NCBI GenBank assembly: GCA_000149265.1
Contig: CH003233.1
Location: 356,365-420,364 of the forward strand
Length of the DNA: 64,000 bases
Source of the DNA: Ciona savignyi
Lineage: Eukaryota; Chordata; Ascidiacea; Phlebobranchia; Cionidae
Direction: 5' to 3'
Below the pieces are notes generated by a model, which made no database searches, was not told where the DNA came from, and saw nothing but the letters and a program-made list of their open reading frames with translations. The translations under genes were made by a program, and so were the position numbers. Of this stretch, positions 55,656 to 64,000 are shown piece by piece (the stretch's first letter is position 1; every line of letters starts with the position of its first letter).

Positions 55656-56491
55656 ACTAATTACTAATTAATTAAGGAAAATCAGCAAGCGATAATCTTT
55701 GACACGCCCCATTAAAATAATTGGTAAACGGTATGTTAGTACATGGTAGACCGACCGCAAAACATAATTTTAATTTTTTGATCTAAAATATTCAAAAATC
55801 TTTGATTTTCGTCAGAAAAAGTGTAAAATATATTAAGCAAAATTACTTTTTGTCTCTTATATTATGTTTTTTTAAGCAAATGTATTAAGTCATATTCTCT
55901 TTAAATCCAAAGTTTTATGATTCGGTTTGCTAACAATTGTGTGATGAAAAAATTACAAACTCAAGTAAGGCTCAGGTTGTTAGAACTTTTTTTTCAATTG
56001 TAATATATTTAAAATCGGAGAGTCGTGTTTAAAATTAAAACTTGATTTGAATCGTTTGTCACTTTTTAATACTGGGGCAAAAATGAATGAACTAATTGTG
56101 CTTGAACTAATAGTGTCATTTGACATTAGTGGAATTTCATTTTAGGGGATTTTTCTTTTTCCACTCTGGTCCACGCTTTCGGGCCACACCTTCTCCTAAA
56201 GCCGGCTCCCCCTCAGTACTGGTCGCGCTTTACCGCACGCTTTTCTTCAGGGATTTCTATTGTTTGGTTTTAATTAAATTTTGTTTGCACATTATTGTTC
56301 TTTCGCCTAGGTTTGGCGGCCGCGTCCGCTATATTTATTAAATTATATTCTTTTTTTCAATGACGTGTTTTAACGACTGTTCGTTTTGCCGTCTTTTGCT
56401 GTTCCCGTGTCGTGATTTTATTCGCCTGCCATTTTTAATTACTAGGGCAAAAAATGAATAAACTAAACTAAACAAAGAGACACAACTCAAA

Positions 56492-56563
56492 TGCGTCGAC
56501 CGGGAGTCGAACCCGGAACTAGTGCTTGGAAGGCACCAATGCTAACTGTTACACCATCGACGC
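56492..56563 (-). tRNA. tRNA-Gly(TCC), copy 2, with D-loop change
   Basis: 72 bases, identical to copies 1 and 3 except that the D-loop reads AACAGTTA where they have AACGGTTA, so invariant G18 is A. The first run of four or more T on the minus strand lies 38 bases downstream (56449-56454), unusually far. It may be a weak or decaying gene even though the stems and internal boxes are intact. Confidence 0.88.
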
Positions 56564-56578
56564 GGTGTAGATTGGGAA

Positions 56579-56623
56579 GCAGAATTACGACTACGAACAT
56601 GTAACACAACACGATCTAATTGT
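56579..56623 (-). promoter_or_regulatory. Conserved upstream block of tRNA-Gly copy 2
   Basis: 45 bp identical to the block of copy 1 and at the same 15-base distance from the tRNA 5' end. The spacer GGTGTAGATTGGGAA is unrelated to the spacer of copy 1. Confidence 0.7.
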
Positions 56624-57723
56624 GCTTAATTGGTAATTACCGATCGAGTGTCACTTGATTTGATATTCATCCTATGGGCTGACATAACTTAATGGGCTGT
56701 ATGATTTATCGTGAGGTTACACAAACCACTAATTCAATGGATTTAGGTATTTTCTGTTAATGCCTTGTCATACCCACGGGCACGGCAAAACAACGAAAAA
56801 CGACAAAAAAAATTGAAAAAAAGTATATTTCTAAACTAGACGCGCGCAAAACTTAATATTACCAATATTAAAAAAACAAAAAAAAATTTAATTAACTAGA
56901 GAGTGTCGTTTACATGTCAACCACGACGAGTAGCATAACACATTTTGATTAGGCCAATACGCTGTATGCTTATGCAAGCAGGGTCCCTTTTAAAGCACAT
57001 TTGGTAATTTGTGCATGGTGTATGATGTTTGTGTCTTCTTGGATCTATGAGTAAACAAATCTTCAAAGTAAACTTGTTATCCATGTTCGGCTAAATAAGT
57101 ATATGTTCTTGTTATATTTCTAAACTTCAGACATTATCCGACTTAATAATTAGGTTGGTAAAACTGGCGATTTTCAGACCAAAGGTTAAGAATCGGAATA
57201 AAATGTTTATTGACATATTTTAGTGAATCTTCAGAAAAAATATTGTGTCATCTGCGAGATTCAATTTCCTTTCATCTACGTCATCTGCCTCCGTAACAAC
57301 GTTCACAACGATTGGTGTAATTTTACTCGATACTGTCCCTTAGTGCAATAAACAGTTAAAAACTAAGTTTTTATTAAAAAAATTGTTAATTTTAGGGTAA
57401 ATTTATATTTTTAAGCAAAGCAATTTTGCAAGTCATGGTTAATAACTGTTAGAAAAATCTAGGCCGATAACGACACACTCAATTTAAGCTCTAGTTCTTA
57501 AAATATTTACATACATGTATATGCTATTTTGTATAAATAGTGATGATCTTGTTTAATCTTGGCGACAGCTCGTTTTCTATGTTCCAAGGACCTTTTAACA
57601 AAACGTATATTGGCTACAATGACTGTCTCGTTTAGCTTTTAGCAACAAACAAGAGGGTAAAAATAAATTCTCTAAAAAATGCTGCTTGTCCACATCATTG
57701 AAATAAGGCAAAAATAAAAATAT

Positions 57724-57795
57724 TGCGTCGACCGGGAGTCGAACCCGGAACTAGTGCTTGGAAGGCACCAATGCTAACCGTTACACCATCGACGC
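57724..57795 (-). tRNA. tRNA-Gly(TCC), copy 3
   Basis: Identical in sequence to copy 1. A TTTT run follows almost at once (57717-57720), then TTTTT (57711-57715), giving a normal Pol III stop. Confidence 0.97.
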
Positions 57796-57810
57796 GATGA
57801 TTTATGCGTG

Positions 57811-57855
57811 GCAGAATAAGGACTACCAACATGTAACACAACACAATCTAATGTG
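57811..57855 (-). promoter_or_regulatory. Conserved upstream block of tRNA-Gly copy 3
   Basis: Same block with several changes (plus strand GCAGAATAAGGACTACCAAC then ATGTAACACAACACAATCTA), again 15 bases from the tRNA 5' end. The spacer GATGATTTATGCGTG differs from both others. Confidence 0.68.
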
Positions 57856-59625
57856 CTAACTGGTTGGTTAGACAATTAAGCTTATCTTCGCTAATGGGTA
57901 AATGCAAAGGGGTTGTTACACGTGCAATATTTTGCGATTTTGCAATTAGGCGTTCTCACACAGGTAATCATTACCTAGCGTCCATATATATGATTGAACG
58001 GTTTTTGTATCAGGCAATGTTCATTAAGTGTCTTGTCCAAGGGCACACACAACCAAATGGCTAACCAGTTTGGAATCAAGGCGACTCACGAAACCACTGA
58101 TGTCTCCGTCTTACAACGCGCTACACGTATTACCGGATACCGCTCAGCCATACGACGCGCTATGCGTATTACCCGATACCACTCTGTCTAGAAATGTCGT
58201 GCGATCGGAATAAAATCAAGCGTCAACTTTAATTGCTTGTATTTGCTAAAGCAAATGGAACACAAATGTTAATTATGACACAACACAACCAAGATAAAAA
58301 CTTTTTAGGAACAGGTCGCTTATATTTTAACTAAAAAAAATTATTTTTGAATATTTAAATTTTTTTATCTTCAAAAGTAAAAATAATTTCTTTTTAAGCT
58401 GAAGCAAATGTAATGCAGAGGAATTTTAAATGGGTTAAAACACGATTTGTCACACTAAGGCACAATGTGGATTCAAAAGTGTTTTCAATATGCATACAAA
58501 AATCCAAAGGTTTAGAGGGTACGTTTTCAAAGATTAAAAACTACTATTATAATAATGTCACACATACACAATCATTTAATGTAACGCAGAACGTCATTAT
58601 TGTTTATTTGAGGAACAAGACGCATTTAAGGATTTATAGGCGGTCATCGAACTTTTAATAAAACAATTTTTTCTTTAACAGGCTAGGTTTTGAACCCAAA
58701 ATGATCTCACCACCAAGACCGATTTTGTGTACGATTCGTATATGTATTGGTTGTATTAACCAATTCGGCAACACGATCGTGCCTACAATTGTTTGTAACT
58801 TCAGTTTTTACGGTGTAAGATTTTTAATGTTTAAAGGCCCCAATTTAGGATTTATACTCCTAAATCGAATGGAAAATTTGTTTGTTGCAAGATATAGCAC
58901 CAATGGCGTTATATAAATCTAGTTGCTTAACGTGTAAGGTATTTAAGAAAAATCGACAACATTTTTTACAATTTTACTAGAACTCTATAGACCCTACTAG
59001 ATTGGAAAAAAGTTTGTAATGTTTTGTATAAATTAAGATAATCACGTTTTATCTGCGCTTGCAATTTTCAGATAATCTTTCCGTAAAACGTATATTGCTT
59101 GCAACTTTTTATCAACAGATAAAGAGAGCGAAAATAATTACTGGTGGTAAAATTTTTAGAATTAGTTTTTTAATGAAAAAACAACTAATATAAAATACCA
59201 ATGCATGTACCGACTAGTACAGTTGGTTTCAAACTTATAACTGTCGGACTGGCTGTAAGATAATCTCTCACCAGAGAAAATAATTTTTTTCAACACTTTA
59301 AAAAAAATAATAATAATTCCAACCCAGACCCACGCAGCGCTACTATCAGACACATATTTTTAATTGAGGCTTTAAACACACAATTTGGAAAATATTCTAA
59401 TTAATCAATTAAAAGGTAGATCTTGTTCAATTCTATCACAGTGGATAAACAAAGAATTATCGAAATTATCAATAAGAGTAGCCGGAAGGTATGTTTTGAC
59501 GAATGGAGAAACTAGGAACAGCAAGTTTACTTAGCGACCACAGTGGGTTTTATGACGTTTTTATAAAGTAATGTGTTTTAACCGTGTTTTTTCTCTAGTG
59601 CCGAAAAGTTGATTTTAGCAAGGAT
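57856..59625. other. Intergenic between tRNA cluster and second SLC22 gene
   Basis: No gene. It contains a decayed SINE-A (57885-58090, minus) and a two-copy 37-bp tandem (ACGCGCTACACGTATTACCG / ACGCGCTATGCGTATTACCC, 58115-58190). A SINE-B (about 58680-58785, minus) follows. The rest is AT-rich. Confidence 0.5.
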
Positions 59626-62600
59626 TCATGCTGTTCTACATATGCATTGTTGTAGCAGGGATAAATTCTTTTGATTGTAGATTATTTCAACATCTTTTAT
59701 CGTCTCTGGAAGCTTCGTTCCCTTAGTTTCCGGAAGAAACGCTATCAGGACAGCTGAAATGAATGAATTTAATCATTTGCTACACTTTGTGGTGAAGAAG
59801 TTTAAATGTCTGCTAAGAAACTGACCAAATACCTTGGTGGGTTAGAGCGTTGCCTTTTAGTCGAAGGGTTGCAGGTATAAAACTAGTCAAGCGATAGTTG
59901 GTTGTGTCTTTGGACAAAGCATTTTACTTTGCGAACAATGTCTGAAGAGACTGAAGCCAATGGATTAATGGGTGCTACCGAATTAAAGTAACGTCTCCAT
60001 CATACACAACACACTGCAATAGCTCCGGTAACCCACAGTGGACGCATTGTAATCTAACAATTGCCCGTGTGAAAACCCCCTTGGTTTTTCCATTCGTGAG
60101 AATAAACATGAATATCCTATAAAAAATTCTGGAAAAATATTTTTGTTTTTTCTCAAAGTCTATTTCAGTGCGGTTCGAAATACCAGTTTCGAAATTATTA
60201 ATTCAGAATAATTTTAAAAATCAAACAGATTCAAAAAAGAACATCTCTAAGCTAAACAATGTAAATTTATCCATACAATGGGAGTTTTATGGGTTGAAAA
60301 CAAATTGACGATGAATTAAAAAATTAAAAGGTGTTATTTGTAGTTTTTATCGTTATTTCGAAATCAAAATTTAAAAATGTTATTTGTAGTTTATAGCGTT
60401 ATATCGAAATCAAAATTAAAAAGTGTTATTTTGAAACTGATATTAAAAAATAGAATTTCAATTAAAATTAAAAGGTGACTTTTTTAGTTTGTAGTGTTAT
60501 TTTTAAAATTAAAAGTAAAAAGTGTTATTTAAAAATTGATATTTAAAAATACCATACTCGATGACAAAAACTACCGATCTCACCTGCTAGTAAGGCGATT
60601 GCTCCGAATACAAGAAACGGAAGAGTTGGATTGACTTGTCCAAGCATAAGTACCAACAGAGAGACCAGCCCACCGATTCTGGCACAACCGCTACATATTC
60701 CAACCCCATTACCTCTGGGGAAATTAGGGGCTTTTATTAACCCTTTTAATGGCGGGTGTTTTTCGGGTAATTTTTCGGCTAAGTCACTTTATGTTAGAAG
60801 CTTCTGTACAAAAAACTATTGTTGTAAGCATGATATGATCAACAGAAAAGATGTTTAGTAATAAATTATCTTTTTTTTACATTAGTAAAATTTTGATGAC
60901 GTCATGCATTGTGCAATTAATGGGTTTAATATAACTTAAATCTTCGAGTATAGTCCGCATTTTATTCCGGAAATTTTAAGGTCAAAATTCCTAGTGCGTA
61001 CTATACATAAGGTTAAAAAAACATATTTTCTTAAGCGTCAACCCAATTGCTAAATCCGATCGCGGACATCGCCATATTGAATGGTGTAACGATATTGCAT
61101 CATTTACGAAATGGACCAGATATTTAATGCTGAAAGTGACATTGAATTTGTAGGATTTGAATAAATCTTTGAACAAATGTTTTTGTTTGAAAAAATCTTT
61201 TGCTCTTTCTTTTGTAACTCAAGTTAGGGATGCGTACTATATATGAGGTTTAGGTTTTTCCGGTTTTCCCCCAAAAAATTCCTATACTTGCCCTGCGGAC
61301 TATACTCGAAGATTTACGGTATGTTAGTTAGGTTAAGAAAAAGGTAACGATTAAAAAAGGTTGCAGGAATAAATGGTAATAATACAGTAGGTAGATTAAA
61401 ACACCTTCCGTCTGGGGAAAGACAGATTAAAACTGGAATGATTTATTTTATTGTTATTGTTGGAATGTTATTAAGCATCTGTTAGTAAATTTAGTTTTAA
61501 TTTTGTTCCTTCTTTATGGCAATAAAGAAAATACCACGAATTAAAAAAAGCAGGTAAACCGCAATAGTTCTGGTAACTCGTCGGTGGGCATGAGATAATC
61601 TGACAAATTTCTGAGTGAGAACACCCTCACAAGGTAACATTGCATTTTTCTATATACACAAATAAAAACCTGGCCCTAGAGATTAGTCTAGGGGTTCAGT
61701 GTGTCGCCTTTAGTCGAAGGGTTGCATATTGGAAACTGGTGATCTGACGATTGCCCGTGTGTTAACCCCCTTGGTTTTCCCACTCATAGGAATAAACATG
61801 AATATCCTGTTCTATCATGAAATACAATCGCAACACACAGTACCTCAATGGAGTGGGGTAGAGTTCAACAGTATAAAGGTAGATGGTGCTGAAGATAGCA
61901 GTTGAACAAAACTTCCCAATCAGGAATAACACGGTACCGATATGCGGGTAACCTGAGTAAAGGAACAGATTATGTTGTAGCAACTAATCGGACAAATTAA
62001 AAAAAATTCTGCAATGATAGAAAAAGACGTTAACACAGCAGTAGAGCTACACGGACACTTAAGGTTAAATGTTCACACTTACAAGAAAAACAAGTTTAAC
62101 CCCCACCAATAAATTTTTAAAAAATAACAAAATTCCTAAAAACAGTCAAATTAATAAACTTATTTTAATTTTTTTTTTAATTTTTAAAGCTGCAATTTTA
62201 ATGCCAAAACTGCATTTATTTTGATAATCCATGGCTAACTTTAGCTGAGTGGGAACTTTTGACCCCAACACTAAGCAAACCTGGATTAAAACCCACCGAT
62301 TAAGAGAAGATATAAAGGTAAAGATCTTTATGAAAATCTACACGCAAGTCTTTACTGTACCCAAATTTACACCCCCTGTCAACCAAACCCCAGTTTAAAC
62401 CCAGTTACCATCAAAGCCTTCGGATTCATAACCCGCCAAGTTCATTACCGCTGATTCCACCCCAACAAACTTCCCAGTTTACACCCCCCAAAAGCCAGAG
62501 ACAAATCCCGTCAAAATCCTGATTAAAACCCTACCAAGCCCCCGATAAAAAAACGCCAAAAGCCCAGATTTATAAACGCGCCAATCAACACCACCAAACC

Positions 62601-63542
62601 CCCCCTGATTTAAACCCAGTCAAAACCCCTCACCTTCCGGCACCAGCATCATTCCCACCAGACTCAGACCACATATTGCGTTACACATGCACACAGTCGG
62701 TCTTCTCCCCCACAATTGGATAGAAAGCACGGCCCCAAAGTTAGCTGGGATCTCAACCAGGCCCGAGATGAAGAAATTAAGAAAGGGGTCTCCTGGGTGA
62801 AAATTCTAAGGGTTAACTGGGTATTCCCTAAGTATGTCTTTGCGGAAATGTTGGATTTCGATGTGAAAATCTATTTTTTATGCTTTTTTTGAGTTAAGAA
62901 ACATTTTTCTGATTTGTGTGCATACCAACTAGAGCAGTTAAAAAAAAGGAATAGGTTATTGTAAAAACCTTATGTAGATTTTGTAATTCTACATATAATG
63001 TTAGATATTTTGTCTTTCTTGCACACAAAGCAAATTGCACCTGAACAGATTTTATTGTTTTTAAATTTTAATGAAATTTTTTTTAAACTGAAACAACAAT
63101 TACAGAGAATCCAGTTTAATTTCTTATCAGTTAATTGGTATCAAGATATTGTAATTCTTCCAATAATGCAAGATATTTTGTCTCTCTTATAACTAAAGCA
63201 AATTGCAACAGAACAGATTTCAATTTTTTAAGATTTTAAGATTTTCAAATTTCTTTAAACTGAAACAACAATTGCAGTGAAACTGTTAACCGGTTTATTT
63301 TATTATCAGTTAATCGTTTAAATCGAAATCTATATATATGTACATTCCTATTTACCTGCTAACGATCCTGTGTTCAGAGTGAGACCATAGTATATACACG
63401 TGGCAGCAAACCAGTTATAGATGAAGATCAAGGTTATAATTCGAAGGTTTCCATTTCGAAATAACACTGCAGTGTTGCCCGAATTATTTGGAGGAATCAT
63501 AACTTCCTCAGAATCATTTGTGGCAACACTGGGAAGGGATTT
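59626..63542 (-). CDS. SLC22: Second SLC22-family transporter, 3' five exons (5' end outside window)
   Basis: The C-terminal half, 237 residues, of an SLC22 carrier paralogous to the one at 38830-47207. Exons: 63356-63542, 62634-62792, 61844-61952, 60584-60714, 59626-59753; the phases join. They encode the end of the central loop (PSVATNDSEEVMIPPNNSGN), helix 7 (NWFAATCIYYGLTLNTGSLA), DPFLNFFISGLVEIP, the WGRRP loop, TVELYPTPLR, ARIGGLVSLLVLML and the family ending FLPETKGTKLPETIKDVE. The 109- and 131-bp exons match the other gene's exons 9 and 10 in length and phase. The helix 7 introns differ: here an intron follows LAG before DPFLN, whereas the other gene has its intron before the helix 7 FAVSC. 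The N-terminal half must lie to the right of base 64,000. Confidence 0.92.
59832..60120 (+). repeat. SINE-A copy, near full length
   Basis: CCTTGGTGGGTTAGAGCGTT, AGTCGAAGGGTTGCAGGTAT, CATACACAACACACTGCAAT and TAAACATGAATATCCTAT. It lies in the last intron of the second SLC22 gene. Confidence 0.88.
60225..60550 (+). repeat. Degenerate ~50-bp tandem repeat
   Basis: Five to six drifted units of AATTAAAAGGTGTTATTTGTAG followed by CGTTATTTCGAAATCAAA, ending 34 bp before exon 60584-60714 of the second SLC22 gene. Confidence 0.7.
61680..61825 (+). repeat. SINE-A copy with a large internal deletion
   Basis: The head GTCGCCTTTAGTCGAAGGGT and TGGAAACTGG run directly into TGATCTGACGATTGCCCGTG and the tail AATAAACATGAATATCCTG. 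The break follows a shared GGTGATCTGA-like word. Confidence 0.75.
62250..62630 (+). repeat. C/A-rich degenerate repeats
   Basis: Loosely repeated AAACCCAGTCAAAACCCC- and CCCAGTTTACACCCCC-type words fill this part of an intron, up to four bases before the exon 62634-62792 donor. Confidence 0.5.
62970..63325 (+). repeat. Tandem duplication, ~169-bp unit
   Basis: AGATATTTTGTCT, AAAGCAAATTGCA, GAACAGATTT, AAACTGAAACAACAATT and TTATCAGTTAAT recur in the same order in two adjacent copies about 169 bp apart. It lies in an intron of the second SLC22 gene. Confidence 0.85.
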
Positions 63543-63607
63543 CTGAGATTTAGAAGAATATTAGTATGAGGCCTGTTAATATAAAATATTAGTTTTATAA
63601 ATGATAA

Positions 63608-63830
63608 AACGCAATGGGCAATAACACATGGGCAATCGTCAGATCACGTCTTACCCACCGTCGGGTTATAGGAGCTATTGCAGTGTGTTGTGCATGATTC
63701 AATTTTTTTTTAATCTGGTAGAACCCATTAATCCGCTTTGTTCAGGCAATGTACGTAAAGTGACTTATCCAAGGACACAAGTAACTGTCTGGCTAACATT
63801 ATCGAACCTACAACCCTTCAGCTGAAGAGC
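63608..63830 (-). repeat. SINE-A copy
   Basis: CACATGGGCAATCGTCAGAT, CACCGTCGGGTTATAGGAGC, GCAGTGTGTTGTGCATGATT and CCAAGGACACAAGTAACTGT, inverted; the TATCC tail is lost. Confidence 0.82.
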
Positions 63831-64000
63831 GATATTGGTCGCATATGTCCCAGAAGCACTGAATGCTAATATATTTTTTACACAGGGATTTGTGTTATAT
63901 TAATCAAGTACATAACCCTTCCATGAAACTACACTAACTTTTAATATTGGAGTTTTACTCTTTTCCAAGACTTTTATAGTTTGTTTGATAAATTCATCGT

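Noticed and set aside
56120..56341. 73-codon frame in a GC-richer patch between tRNA copies
   Set aside because: No motif, no signal for expression; the local composition rise is short and the peptide is not family-like.
58413..58658. 81-codon plus-strand frame in the SLC22 intergenic region
   Set aside because: AT-rich, lysine/asparagine-heavy, no splice or family support.

Overview
This is a eukaryotic nuclear window, AT-rich and densely populated with short retroposons and MITEs. Its intron-rich genes are chordate-type: an RGK GTPase, a natriuretic-peptide-type receptor, a SMYD1-type methyltransferase and SLC22 carriers. I infer an ascidian tunicate of the Ciona kind; no species marker can be read directly. 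I rebuilt exons by following GT/AG boundaries and codon phase by eye. Every model described as complete keeps one open frame across all its junctions.

Left part (1-18,240): NUDCD3 (minus strand, its 3' end beyond the left edge) is divergent from a SMYD1-like SET/MYND methyltransferase gene (plus). Between them lies a TATA box with clustered E-boxes and T-box half sites. Intron 1 of the SMYD gene holds an antisense BEL/Pao LTR retroelement with almost identical LTRs. It has lost its primer-binding site and most of pol, and a 1.07-kb piggyBac-like element sits inside its gag.

Middle part (18,240-38,830): an RGK (Rem/Rad/Gem) GTPase of 382 residues and a natriuretic-peptide-receptor-C-like protein of 547 residues lie head to tail on the plus strand. 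A GC-richer island of unknown role separates them.

Right part (38,830-64,000, all minus strand): a complete SLC22 transporter (584 residues), a secreted fibrinogen-domain protein (297 residues), three tRNA-Gly(TCC) genes, and the 3' half of a second SLC22 transporter that runs off the right edge. Each tRNA gene carries the same ~45-bp upstream block at exactly the same distance, although the 15-bp spacers in between differ.

Four repeat classes recur. SINE-A is ~280 bp, has a tRNA-like head and ends in TATCC repeats. SINE-B is ~110 bp, has a tRNA-Ser/Leu-like head and an A-rich tail. MITE-T is ~200 bp, with purine/pyrimidine-rich inverted ends around a CTGCTCACTAAAACTATG motif. hAT-type MITEs with 8-bp target duplications also occur. 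The genes do not form one pathway. The local themes are tandem duplication (SLC22, tRNA-Gly) and intron invasion by mobile elements. The strongest candidate for something undescribed is the fixed-distance element upstream of the tRNA-Gly genes.
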